The notes under the pieces are model-generated. The model was not told the DNA's origin. It was given only the letters and a program-made list of their open reading frames with translations, and searched no databases. A stretch of DNA of 64,000 nucleotides. Origin: Prevotellaceae bacterium HUN156. GTDB lineage: Bacteria; Bacteroidota; Bacteroidia; Bacteroidales; Bacteroidaceae. Of this stretch, positions 24,467 to 33,314 are shown piece by piece. The position numbers and the translations under genes were made by a program. Numbering within the stretch: the first letter of the stretch is position 1; every line of letters begins with the position of its first letter. The stretch covers positions 1 through 64,000 of the forward strand of contig FPIT01000007.1 in assembly GCA_900119285.1 (NCBI GenBank), written 5' to 3'.

Positions 24467-25414
24467 ATGGCAAACATTGCAAAACAGCTGACCGAGCTCG
24501 TTGGCAACACCCCACTTCTGGAGCTCAACAAATATTCTAAGGCTAAGGGACTGGAGACTCCGGTGATAGCCAAAGTAGAGTTTTTCAATCCTGGCGGAAG
24601 CGTAAAGGATCGTATTGCACTGGCAATGATTGAGGATGCCGAGAAGAAAGGCATCTTGAAACCCGGTGCTACCATCATTGAGCCCACCAGTGGTAATACG
24701 GGCGTAGGACTGGCACTGGTATCTGCCGTTAAAGGCTACCATCTTATCCTTACTATGCCTGAAACCATGAGTGTAGAGCGCCGTAATCTCGTAAAAGCCT
24801 ATGGCGCCGAGGTACGACTTACTCCTGGTAAAGACGGAATGCCAGGTGCCATCCGCGCTGCCGAAGAACTACGAGACTCCATTCCTGGCAGTGTAATCCT
24901 GCAGCAGTTTGAGAATAGTGCCAACCCAGCTAAGCACTACGCTACTACAGGTCCTGAGATATGGCGCGACACTGAAGGAAAGATTGATATCTTTATCGGT
25001 GGTGTAGGTACGGGTGGAACAATCAGCGGTACGGGTAAATTTCTGAAAGAGAAGAATCCCGATATAAAGATTATCGCTGTAGAACCCAAGTCAAGCCCTG
25101 TATTGAATGGCGGACAAAGCGGTCCTCATAAAATACAAGGTATCGGTGCAGGCTTTATCCCCAAGACCTACGACGCCAGCGTTATTGATGAGGTGTTCGA
25201 TGTAGAGAACGATGATGCCATCCGTACTGGTCGCGAGGTAGCTCAGCAGGAAGGTCTGCTGGTAGGAATCTCAGCTGGTGCTGCTCTCTTTGCTGCTATT
25301 CAGGTAGCTAAGCGTCCAGAGAACAAGGGCAAGAAGGTGGTAGTATTGCTGCCAGACACGGGTGAGCGCTATCTCTCTACCGTGCTCTATGCTTTTGAGG
25401 ATTATCCCCTCTAA
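24467..25414 (+). CDS. cysK: Cysteine synthase A
   Basis: The 315-residue PLP enzyme converts O-acetylserine and sulfide to cysteine. Signatures are [15 protein letters not shown] (11-25), [20 protein letters not shown] with the PLP lysine (about 38-57), [11 protein letters not shown] for substrate binding and [19 protein letters not shown] for phosphate binding. Length is typical. The leader just before the ATG is identical to that of metY over more than 20 bases, and the promoters match. This suggests joint control by sulfur supply. Confidence 0.95.
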   Translation: MANIAKQLTELVGNTPLLELNKYSKAKGLETPVIAKVEFFNPGGSVKDRIALAMIEDAEKKGILKPGATIIEPTSGNTGVGLALVSAVKGYHLILTMPETMSVERRNLVKAYGAEVRLTPGKDGMPGAIRAAEELRDSIPGSVILQQFENSANPAKHYATTGPEIWRDTEGKIDIFIGGVGTGGTISGTGKFLKEKNPDIKIIAVEPKSSPVLNGGQSGPHKIQGIGAGFIPKTYDASVIDEVFDVENDDAIRTGREVAQQEGLLVGISAGAALFAAIQVAKRPENKGKKVVVLLPDTGERYLSTVLYAFEDYPL

Positions 25415-25494
25415 ATCATTGCAAGAAACAGAGATTGAACGATGGACATAGAGAGTTTTTGAGTTGGAAGTTCTGACTTCAATCCTCTAAGATA

Positions 25495-25530
25495 AATAGC
25501 TGTGGTCAAAACGACTGCAGCTATTTTTTT
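25495..25530 (+). terminator. Terminator after cysK
   Basis: AATAGCTG pairs with CAGCTATT, followed by a run of T. It is the only strong hairpin between cysK and the converging gene. Confidence 0.75.
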
Positions 25531-25558
25531 TAGATAGTGACTTATCTATTGTCTATGC

Positions 25559-26587
25559 TTATCTATTAAGTTTGTTGATATGTAGCTTGTAGTGATCTGT
25601 CAGTTCAATGCGCATCACCTTGACGATATCATCGTCTTGAGGTGTCATACTCAGAGCCACATGCCCCATCGTACGACGCAGGTTCAATTCCACACAAGGA
25701 TGAAGGAGACATCCACTCTCGCTCTTTACTACCATCATATCAACGCCAAATGGACCTTGATAATGAGCAAGTTGAGCATTTTCGATAATCCTTTGCTTAA
25801 CATCGTCAAGAAGGTCTATTGGTAAGTAACGAGCCATCATCTCACGTTTCTTCTCTTCGGTAGCAAGAATATTGCCAATATAGGCACCGTTCTTGGTATG
25901 AAAGAGAGATAATCCTAAATAATGAATTTGCCCGTTGGCATCCACTTCGAACTCCATGCCAAAGTCTCTAACCTTCTCATAGAACGGTTCAACCATCACG
26001 CTGCCTTGATGCTCTATGATATTACGAATCCAGCCTTCCTGCACTGCAAAACGTACTCCTCGCCCACTCGATGACCAAGGAGCCTTGATAACGATTCTGC
26101 CCCAACGCTGCTGGTATTCAATAACTTGCTCAATGGTTGTACACTCCACAGCCTCACCAATAGTTCCTGGAATATGTAACAAAGGTAATAATTGGGCAGA
26201 GGTACGACGATGCGACAACTCACGATAGTGCGCCAGTAAAGATGTTGATGGTAATATTGCCCCATCAATACCCCAACGCTGCAGATCTGTAGCTACCGCT
26301 GCGTCCCATCCCCATGGTACAACGTTTGTAACATGAATACGACGTAACCCATCACGATCCACGAAATTTGCTATTGGTCTACCTAACCTTCTACGCAATC
26401 GCTCATACGACTTACGAGCGGATTCCACATGATCTACAAAAATATAATCATCTTCGTCAGCCCATAGTGCAGGTAGATATGCCAAGTCAGCCCTCAACTG
26501 TCTACCAGCATGAGGAGCTGTGAAATGCGCGAGATTAGAAGCCAGCGCAATATCGTGTTCCGGATTAAATAGAAAAAGTTTCGCCAT
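25559..26587 (-). CDS. ATP-grasp-like protein of unknown substrate
   Basis: From ATG 26587 the product has 342 residues. The frame is open to 26626, but the promoter at 26596-26603 favours the inner start (MAKLFLFNPEHDIALASNL). The middle resembles an ATP-grasp fold: GRIVIKAPWSSSGRGVRF is like the nucleotide-binding loop (KxPxxSSGRG), and FGVDMMVVKS with HPCVELNLRRTMG looks like the metal-binding ExN strand. ATP-grasp enzymes ligate a carboxylate to an amine or thiol; the substrate is unknown. No signal peptide is present, and the gene stands alone beside the tandem promoter repeats. Confidence 0.65.
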   Translation of the reverse strand: MAKLFLFNPEHDIALASNLAHFTAPHAGRQLRADLAYLPALWADEDDYIFVDHVESARKSYERLRRRLGRPIANFVDRDGLRRIHVTNVVPWGWDAAVATDLQRWGIDGAILPSTSLLAHYRELSHRRTSAQLLPLLHIPGTIGEAVECTTIEQVIEYQQRWGRIVIKAPWSSSGRGVRFAVQEGWIRNIIEHQGSVMVEPFYEKVRDFGMEFEVDANGQIHYLGLSLFHTKNGAYIGNILATEEKKREMMARYLPIDLLDDVKQRIIENAQLAHYQGPFGVDMMVVKSESGCLLHPCVELNLRRTMGHVALSMTPQDDDIVKVMRIELTDHYKLHINKLNR

Positions 26588-26595
26588 TTGAGTTG

Positions 26596-26759
26596 CAAAG
26601 GTACAAATAAGTGAGTAAAAAGCCAAATCTTATTTGTGCTTTTTCGAACGAGAGTACTTTCGAGATGAAATCTCAAAGGTACGAATAAGTGAGTAAAAAG
26701 CCAAATCTTATTTGTGCTTTTTCGAACGAGAGTACTTTCGAGATAAAATCTCAAAGGTA
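26596..26759 (-). repeat. Tandem 78-base promoter-bearing repeat (two full units plus start of a third)
   Basis: Units start at 26596, 26674 and 26752 (78 bases each). Each begins, on the minus strand, with a TACCTTTG promoter element followed upstream by an AAATAAG...CTTATTT inverted repeat and CGAACGAGAGTACTTTCGAG. The first unit supplies the promoter of the ATP-grasp-like gene. The two full units differ at very few bases. Related single copies lie before the DMP19 gene and thrS. Confidence 0.9.
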
Positions 26760-26770
26760 CGATTGCAACG

Positions 26771-26866
26771 CCACACTTTGCACCTTTAGGTCAAAGAATA
26801 AGTGAGCGAAATGCAAAAGGAATACTTGTTTTTCTTTTTATTTTAGACCTAAAGGGCAAAGTGTGG
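26771..26866. repeat. Long inverted repeat, 21-bp arms
   Basis: CCACACTTTGC-a-CCTTTAGGTC (26771-26792) is the inverse of GACCTAAAGGGCAAAGTGTGG region 26846-26866, with a single bulged base. The 53-base interior is AT-rich and has no frame. With the tandem repeats beside it, this accounts for the gene-free stretch 26588-27001. Confidence 0.8.
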
Positions 26867-26940
26867 TATACCAATTCCGAGTGAGCGGTAAATGCGAAGA
26901 TATCATAGTTTTACGAAAAATAGAGAATTATTAAAGAAAA

Positions 26941-26972
26941 TTTGGAGAATTCATTTTATCTTACTATATTTG
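26941..26972 (+). promoter_or_regulatory. Promoter of signalling-NRPS operon
   Basis: TTTG at 26941-26944 and TATATTTG at 26965-26972 are spaced by 20 bases. The first ATG of the operon is 29 bases downstream. No further convincing promoter was seen within the operon. Confidence 0.75.
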
Positions 26973-27001
26973 CACCTAATTAATAAATATTCTACTACAT
27001 C

Positions 27002-28171
27002 ATGAATCCAGTAAAAATACTAAGTGTGGACGACGAGTTAGATCTCGAGTTACTGTTAACGCAATATTTTAGAAGACAGATCCGTAAGGGAGAGTATGAG
27101 TTTTTCTTTGCTCACAACGGATTAGAAGCCCTAACCATGATGCTTAAAGAAAAAGACATCAGCATCATTCTCTCTGACATCAACATGCCAGAAATGGACG
27201 GTTTGACGCTGCTGACAAAGATTAACGAGATGCAGAATCCTGCTATGAAATGTATCATGGTATCTGCATACGGTGATATGGGAAATATCCGTTCTGCCAT
27301 GAATAATGGTGCGTTCGACTTTGCCACTAAGCCTATCGACCTTGACGACTTGAGCATCACGATAGAAAAAGCCATCGAGCAAATCAATTATATCAAGCAG
27401 TCACAGCAAGAGCATGCCCAGTTGGAATCACTGAAAACAGACTTGGCTGTAGCAGCAGAAATCCAACAGGCCATTCTGCCTCGCATCTTCCCACCATTCC
27501 CCGAGAATGAGCACGAGATGGATTTGGCTGCCCTAATGACACCAGCCAAAGATGTGGGTGGTGACTTCTATGACTTCTTCCGCATTGATGAAGACCGCAT
27601 AGGACTGGTTATTGCCGATGTTAGTGGTAAAGGTATACCTGCTGCCATCTTTATGGCTGTGAGCAGAACACTGATACGTACTGTAGGCTTGCAGGGGTGT
27701 ACACCAGGCGAATGTCTGACGAAATCAAACAATCTGCTTAGCAAAGAATCTGTAGACTGTATGTTTGTCACCGTATTCTATGCCATCTACAACGTGAAGA
27801 CTGGCGAATTGGAGTACAGTAATGGTGGACATAACTCGCCCGTGATTCTTAGAGCCAACGGACAGGTAGAGATGCTGCCCACCAGTGGCAGTTGTATGGT
27901 GGGAGCCATTGAGGGCATTACCTATCACAACGAACGAACAACATTAGGTGTCGGAGATACCATCGTGATGTACACAGATGGTGTTAACGAGGCCATGAAT
28001 AATGCATTTGAGGAATATGGTGAAGAGCGTATGCAGACCTTCTTAGCTAGTCAGAAAGGAAATGACTGTCGAAGCATTATCGACAACCAATTGGCTGACG
28101 TCAAAAACTATGCAGGAGGTGCTCCACAAAGCGATGACATTACCTTGATGGCAGTGACACGAAAGGCATGA
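27002..28171 (+). CDS. Response-regulator receiver fused to SpoIIE/PP2C phosphatase
   Basis: The 389-residue cytoplasmic protein joins a CheY-like receiver (1-125) to a short coiled linker and a PP2C-type (SpoIIE/RsbU) phosphatase (about 165-387). In the receiver, DDELD holds Asp10 and Asp11, Asp59 lies in LSDINMPEMDG and a Lys in TKPIDLDD. Metal ligands of the phosphatase are visible in KDVGGDFYDFF, LVIADVSGKGIPAA, VMYTDGVNEAM and QSDDITLMAV. Such proteins usually dephosphorylate a STAS-domain anti-anti-sigma factor in partner switching, but none is encoded nearby. It opens a coupled operon and overlaps the next gene as ATGA. Confidence 0.92.
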   Translation: MNPVKILSVDDELDLELLLTQYFRRQIRKGEYEFFFAHNGLEALTMMLKEKDISIILSDINMPEMDGLTLLTKINEMQNPAMKCIMVSAYGDMGNIRSAMNNGAFDFATKPIDLDDLSITIEKAIEQINYIKQSQQEHAQLESLKTDLAVAAEIQQAILPRIFPPFPENEHEMDLAALMTPAKDVGGDFYDFFRIDEDRIGLVIADVSGKGIPAAIFMAVSRTLIRTVGLQGCTPGECLTKSNNLLSKESVDCMFVTVFYAIYNVKTGELEYSNGGHNSPVILRANGQVEMLPTSGSCMVGAIEGITYHNERTTLGVGDTIVMYTDGVNEAMNNAFEEYGEERMQTFLASQKGNDCRSIIDNQLADVKNYAGGAPQSDDITLMAVTRKA

Positions 28172-29733
28172 AAATCTACGGAAAGACAAGCACTATTATA
28201 GCCGCCTGTGCAGCTCTTATAATGGGCGCAGGACTGGTGGTGGTATACCAGTGGTATGCGGACGAGACTGAGAAGACGCAACAACTGGAGGAGCAATTGG
28301 CTGAGCTCGCCAAACAAGAGAAGCGCTCTGTTGTGATGCAACGTATCAATGCACAAATGGAGGAAATAGCCAATCAGGACCGTCGTATCAGTGAAGAACA
28401 ACGCATCAAGGCAGAGGAGCAGACAGCTGTAGCAGAGGATATGCGCAGACATGCAGAACTTGAGCGCCAAAATGCGCTGGAGGCTGAGCATCGTGCCGTT
28501 GAAGCATCAAATGTAGCCAAGAGCCAGCGTGCTATTGCTGAACAGCAACGTGGTTATGCTGAATATCAGAAGCGTGTAGCCGACACCCTGAGTTATATTA
28601 CACTGGCTCGTCAGTTGGGCGATGTAGCTATCAAGCAGGCTGATGCAGGCAACCAAGAGCTATCATGCCTGTTGGCCTATGCCTCACAACTTTTCACCAC
28701 CCGTTATCAAGGTGATGTATATGCCTCATCGGTATATCAGTCGCTGGTAACAGCAAGTCAGAGTAAGCAAGAATGGAATCTGCACAAGGGCACTATCTAT
28801 GACTTAGCTTTCTATGGCGATGGAGAGAAGCGTTTTGTAACCTGTAGCAGCTATGGCGAATTACTGGAACATGTGCAGGTAGGCAGTAAGATTACCACAG
28901 ATGTACTGATGCGTAACAGTGCTTATGACTTCCGTGATGTATATATCGACAGGAAGAACAAACTGGTATATGCCATTAGCAGAACAGGACATCTGGTTAT
29001 CAAGAATCGCCAGATAGAAAAGGTGATAGAGGTGCATGGTATCGGAACTCTACAACATATTGACCCTGCAGGAAAGCAGATGCTGCTGTTTGGCGAAAAT
29101 GGTATGGCTTTGTTAGATACAGAGAAGCAAGTAATTACTCGTACCCAGCAGTTTTCATTCAAGAGCGTAGTCGTTTCCAGCGACAACGATAATCCATGCA
29201 TCTTTGACAATCAGGGACGCATGCACATAGTGAAGAGTTTTGATAAGATAGAAAGCAGTAAAGTGCCCGTAAGCGGTCAGGTGACAGCCTACGCAGCCAG
29301 CAAAGAAACAAAGATAAAAACCTATGGCATGAGCGACGGAAGCATCTATTATATCAATCCCAAAGGAAAGATACAGAAATTGGTAGGCCATCGCTCACGC
29401 ATCAGCAAGATAAAGATTATCAATTGGCGCATCCACTCTGCCAGCTACGATGGCAAGGTGAACCTATGGATGGCTGATCAGGCAAAGATAGAGCCCATGA
29501 CCATCATCACTACCAACGGATGGATTATGAACTTTACCTTCGACCTGAATAAGGAGTATGTATGGTGTGGTGACCAGAAGGGAACATTAACCGAGTCGCT
29601 CATCTCTGTACCTATCATGCGACAGATGCTGAAGAAGAAGCTAAAGAGAAATCTTACACAGGAGGAATGGAACTACTATATAGGACGTAACATTCCTTAT
29701 GAACCCTTTATCGGAAAGGAGGCCAAGCCATGA
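28168..29733 (+). CDS. Membrane-anchored coiled-coil protein with beta-propeller-like region
   Basis: The 521-residue protein has one membrane segment (about 8-30, IIAACAALIMGAGLVVVYQW). A long Glu/Gln/Arg-rich coiled coil (about 32-140) includes EQRIKAEEQTAVAEDMRRHA. A C-terminal half of about 330 residues has irregular WD40-like repeats (YDLAFYGDGEKRFVTCSSYG; HRSRISKIKIINWRIHSASY; YDGKVNLWMAD). This resembles the sensing parts of Bacteroidota proteins near PP2C regulators. It has no enzyme motif that I can see, so a scaffold or sensor role is inferred. Both ends overlap neighbours by four bases. Confidence 0.75.
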   Translation: MKIYGKTSTIIAACAALIMGAGLVVVYQWYADETEKTQQLEEQLAELAKQEKRSVVMQRINAQMEEIANQDRRISEEQRIKAEEQTAVAEDMRRHAELERQNALEAEHRAVEASNVAKSQRAIAEQQRGYAEYQKRVADTLSYITLARQLGDVAIKQADAGNQELSCLLAYASQLFTTRYQGDVYASSVYQSLVTASQSKQEWNLHKGTIYDLAFYGDGEKRFVTCSSYGELLEHVQVGSKITTDVLMRNSAYDFRDVYIDRKNKLVYAISRTGHLVIKNRQIEKVIEVHGIGTLQHIDPAGKQMLLFGENGMALLDTEKQVITRTQQFSFKSVVVSSDNDNPCIFDNQGRMHIVKSFDKIESSKVPVSGQVTAYAASKETKIKTYGMSDGSIYYINPKGKIQKLVGHRSRISKIKIINWRIHSASYDGKVNLWMADQAKIEPMTIITTNGWIMNFTFDLNKEYVWCGDQKGTLTESLISVPIMRQMLKKKLKRNLTQEEWNYYIGRNIPYEPFIGKEAKP

Positions 29734-32489
29734 GAAAACTTCTGATAAGCATACTATTCGCTTGGACCGCGATGACTGGATGGGGACAAGGTATCCCCTT
29801 TATCCGCAATTATTCTGCTACGGAGTATGGTGGACACAACCAGAACTTCGATATCATGACAGGCAAGGATGGTACGGTATATGTGGCAAACTTCGAAGGC
29901 TTGCTTTACTATGACAATGCTGAATGGCACATGCTGCATGCTCCGGGAGTGACACGTATTACCACCTTGTTCCGCGATTCGAAAGGCACTATCTGGACGG
30001 GTGGCTACAACTATATCGGTTATCTCGAAATCTCTGGCAACGGATGTCCCGTACTACACAGCATCGACAGGAAGAAAATCTTCCACGGAGAGGTGCAATG
30101 GATATGGGAACGCGATGGAAAGATTTATTTCCTCGTGAGCGACAAAGGCATCTATACCATCGTTAATGACAACGTGACGAGAGCCGCTGGTGCTCAGCTG
30201 CCCCAATCAGGTCCTTCTACATTTATCGGTGAAGCTCACGTCAACCAATGTCAGGAACTGGTAAGCGGTCTGAAGGCATTGGCAACAGACGGTGAGGGTG
30301 TGGTATTCCAATATAGCGACGGAAAAGAGATATTCCGCATCACCGAAGCCAACGGTTTGTGCTCGAATAACGTAAGATATATCACTTATAATGGTCACGG
30401 CCTTATCTGGGGAGCAACAGATAATGGTATCTTCTGCATTGCTTTCCCATCCGTATACACGCACTTCACAGCCAAAGAGGGGGTACATGGAGAGGTGTTG
30501 TCACTTCAGCTTTATCAACAGGAAGTGTATGCTGGCACCCAGAACGGACTGTTCCGTATGCAGGGCAAAACCTTTGTTCATGTGCCAGAGATATCGTATG
30601 CCTGCTGGCAGTTGGTACATCAAGGCGATGCACTACTGGCTGCCACAGCAGATGGTACCTATCGCATCAATGCTAAACATCAGGTGAGTCATCTGACCAC
30701 TGGTAACACCTTGTCACTACTCGTCGAGAAAGATGGTTTCTATAGTGGTGAGGCTGATGGCATCTACTACAACAGTAATAGTGGAGAACGCAAGAAGATT
30801 AGCGATATAGAGAAGGTAGTCAAGATTCTGCGCGACAACCAACAAACCATCTGGATAGAAAACCTCTATGGACATATTTGGAAGTGTACCGACAGGCTAC
30901 GCTTCCAAGAGGTGAAAAACAGCGGAGATGAAGAGATGGCTGCGCTTGTTGAATATCGAGGCAAGGTGTCTGTTGTAGCATCCACAGCAGTAGAACCATT
31001 CCCCTACTCTTCATTTAGCTATGCTGACAAAGAGGATAATCTGTGGTTGACGAATAATAAGGGTAAGATGCTCTACTGTATGAAGGATGGTAACCAGCAG
31101 CCCCTTTTATCTGAAGCAACCTATCCACTGATGGATTTCTCTGTACGAGCTATGATACATGAGAACAGCCTACTCTGGATGGGTGGCGACAAAGGTGTGA
31201 ACATCATAGACTTGGCTCATAATGACCCTGTCAAACAAGGAAAGCCTACACTCTCTATTCGTTCTATCTATCTACATGGTGGCGACAGTATTCTGTGGGG
31301 AGGATATGGCAAGATGCCCAGCAAGTTGCCAACACTCTCCAGCCAGGACCGTCATATTACCTTCACATTCTCCACTGACCTGCCTTCGCTATTGTTGCCC
31401 ACGCAGTATCGTACACGTATGGACAACGGCAACTGGAGCATGTGGGATACCGACACGCATGAGGAATATCCTAATTTGACATCTGGTCACCACGTATTTG
31501 AGGTACAGGCTCGTGACGCTTATGGAAGACTGACAAATGTAGTAAGCATCGATTTCTCTATCGAATGGCCCTTCTATATGCGTTGGTATATGCAGATACT
31601 ATATATCGTGCTCTTTGTTTGTATTGTTTATGCACTTATACGTCTGAGACTGTATAAACTGGAACGCGACAAGCGTCAGTTGGAGAATCTGGTACAGGAG
31701 CGCACTCAACAGGTGGTACGACTGGAGAAGATGGCCACAGTGGGTAAACTGACACAGGGTCTGATTGACCGTATTCTTAATCCTCTTAACTATATCAACA
31801 ACTTTGCCAAACTCTCTGAAGGACTGGTAAAGGATGTTGCAGCCAATATTGAGGATGAGAAAGAACACATGGATACAGAGAACTATGAGGACACCGTAGA
31901 TGTATTGGATATGCTGAAGGGCAACCTCGAAAAGGTGGGCGAACATGGTGCCAACACCACTCGCACACTGAAGGCTATGGAAGAGATGCTGAAAGACCGT
32001 TCTGGTGGTCAGGTAAGCATGAATCTCACCAATCTCATAGAGCAGAACAAAGAGATGCTTCAGACATACTATGCTCAGGATATAGCCACTCATCATATTC
32101 AGATAGTATTCGAACTACCCGACAACGAACTTATCATCAATGGTAACCCAGAGATGCTGAGCAAGACACTCATGAGTATGTTGGGCAATGCCGTATATGC
32201 TATAGTAAAGAAGGCCTTGCGCGAGACTTTCGAACCCACTATCACATTGAGAGTTACCCAGAATGAGCAAGCTGTCATTATTACCATCCGGGATAATGGC
32301 GTTGGTATTGAGGAGACCATTATCGATAAGATATTCGACCCCTTCTTTACCACAAAGACCACAGGCGAGGCCTCGGGTGTAGGCCTCTACTTGAGTCGCG
32401 AAATCATACAGAATCACGGTGGCGATATCACTGTGACTTCAGAGAAAGACAAATATACAGAATTCATCATTACATTACCAACAGCATAG
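29730..32489 (+). CDS. Two-component-regulator-propeller sensor kinase with degenerate H-box
   Basis: The 919-residue protein has a signal peptide (MRKLLISILFAWTAMTGWGQ). A periplasmic propeller of repeats follows (about 25-500, e.g. DSKGTIWTGGYNYIGYL, GHGLIWGATDNGIFCI), then a Y_Y_Y-like domain (about 510-610), one membrane segment (about 614-635) and a cytoplasmic kinase core. The ATPase domain looks intact: MLGNAVYAIVK (N-box), IRDNGVGIEETII (G1), FFTTK and GVGLYLS (G2). In the dimerisation helix, GLIDRILNPLN replaces the usual G-A-HEI-NPLN, so Asp680 sits where the phosphoacceptor His is expected. It may be a pseudokinase acting with the next gene. Confidence 0.85.
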   Translation: MRKLLISILFAWTAMTGWGQGIPFIRNYSATEYGGHNQNFDIMTGKDGTVYVANFEGLLYYDNAEWHMLHAPGVTRITTLFRDSKGTIWTGGYNYIGYLEISGNGCPVLHSIDRKKIFHGEVQWIWERDGKIYFLVSDKGIYTIVNDNVTRAAGAQLPQSGPSTFIGEAHVNQCQELVSGLKALATDGEGVVFQYSDGKEIFRITEANGLCSNNVRYITYNGHGLIWGATDNGIFCIAFPSVYTHFTAKEGVHGEVLSLQLYQQEVYAGTQNGLFRMQGKTFVHVPEISYACWQLVHQGDALLAATADGTYRINAKHQVSHLTTGNTLSLLVEKDGFYSGEADGIYYNSNSGERKKISDIEKVVKILRDNQQTIWIENLYGHIWKCTDRLRFQEVKNSGDEEMAALVEYRGKVSVVASTAVEPFPYSSFSYADKEDNLWLTNNKGKMLYCMKDGNQQPLLSEATYPLMDFSVRAMIHENSLLWMGGDKGVNIIDLAHNDPVKQGKPTLSIRSIYLHGGDSILWGGYGKMPSKLPTLSSQDRHITFTFSTDLPSLLLPTQYRTRMDNGNWSMWDTDTHEEYPNLTSGHHVFEVQARDAYGRLTNVVSIDFSIEWPFYMRWYMQILYIVLFVCIVYALIRLRLYKLERDKRQLENLVQERTQQVVRLEKMATVGKLTQGLIDRILNPLNYINNFAKLSEGLVKDVAANIEDEKEHMDTENYEDTVDVLDMLKGNLEKVGEHGANTTRTLKAMEEMLKDRSGGQVSMNLTNLIEQNKEMLQTYYAQDIATHHIQIVFELPDNELIINGNPEMLSKTLMSMLGNAVYAIVKKALRETFEPTITLRVTQNEQAVIITIRDNGVGIEETIIDKIFDPFFTTKTTGEASGVGLYLSREIIQNHGGDITVTSEKDKYTEFIITLPTA

Positions 32490-32492
32490 GTT

Positions 32493-33314
32493 ATGGAACA
32501 GCAGATAGAGACCTTACGACAACAGTTGAAACAACAGGAGAAACTGGCATCATTGGGAATGCTTAGTGCAGGTATCGCTCATGAGATACAAAACCCACTG
32601 AACTTCGTTATCAACTTCAGCAAGATGTCGAATAAGTTGCTAAGCGACTTAAACGACATTATGGAGGATAATGAAGATCAGCTCTCTGATGACGACCGTG
32701 AGGAAGTAGAAGACATCATTGCCGACCTGAAAGAGAATATGGGCAAGATTGTAGAGCATGGCGAACGTGCCATCAGCATCATACAAGGTATTCTACTGGT
32801 ATCAAGAGGCAAAGAAGATGAATTCCTTCCTACTGATGTCAATAAGTTGGTAAAAGAATATGTGTGGCTATCCTATCATGCTATGCGTGCCAATCACAAA
32901 GGCTTTAATATCAGCATACACGAAGAGTATCAAGAAGGCTTGCCCAATGTGATGGTTATTCCGCAGGATCTTAGTCGTGCGATACTCAACCTGATGAACA
33001 ATGCCTGCTATACGCTATGGAACAAGGCGCAGAAGGTAGAAGATGATTATACGCCACAAGTCACCATATCTGTGAAGAGTGCTGATAATAACATTATCAT
33101 CCGCCTCTCGGATAATGGCGAAGGCATGACCGAGGAGGTTAAACAACGACTCTATGAGAACTTCTTCACCACCAAGCCCGTAGGACAAGGCACGGGACTC
33201 GGTATGGCTATCACGCGTGATATTATAGAAAACAAGCATCACGGCACAATAACCTTTGAGTCAGAAGAAGGAAAGGGAACAACATTTACGCTCACCATTC
33301 CCATAAAGAAATGA
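32493..33314 (+). CDS. Soluble histidine kinase
   Basis: The 273-residue protein lacks a membrane segment or sensor domain. It begins with a short coiled coil and an intact H-box, LGMLSAGIAHEIQNPLNFVI with His30. It then has a helical hairpin (about 45-95) and an ATPase domain with LNLMNNACYTL (N-box), LSDNGEGMTEEVKQRLYENF (G1) and GTGLGMAITRDII (G2). Its dimerisation helix resembles that of the preceding propeller kinase, so heterodimers or trans-phosphorylation are plausible. The receiver at 27002 is a natural phospho-target. It starts 3 bases after the previous stop and overlaps the next gene by four bases. Confidence 0.92.
   Translation: MEQQIETLRQQLKQQEKLASLGMLSAGIAHEIQNPLNFVINFSKMSNKLLSDLNDIMEDNEDQLSDDDREEVEDIIADLKENMGKIVEHGERAISIIQGILLVSRGKEDEFLPTDVNKLVKEYVWLSYHAMRANHKGFNISIHEEYQEGLPNVMVIPQDLSRAILNLMNNACYTLWNKAQKVEDDYTPQVTISVKSADNNIIIRLSDNGEGMTEEVKQRLYENFFTTKPVGQGTGLGMAITRDIIENKHHGTITFESEEGKGTTFTLTIPIKK

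Noticed and set aside
26494..26754. 86-residue minus-strand frame with a repeated FYLESTLVRKSTNK-like segment
   Set aside because: The repeat in the protein is simply the 78-base promoter-bearing repeat (a multiple of three) read in frame.
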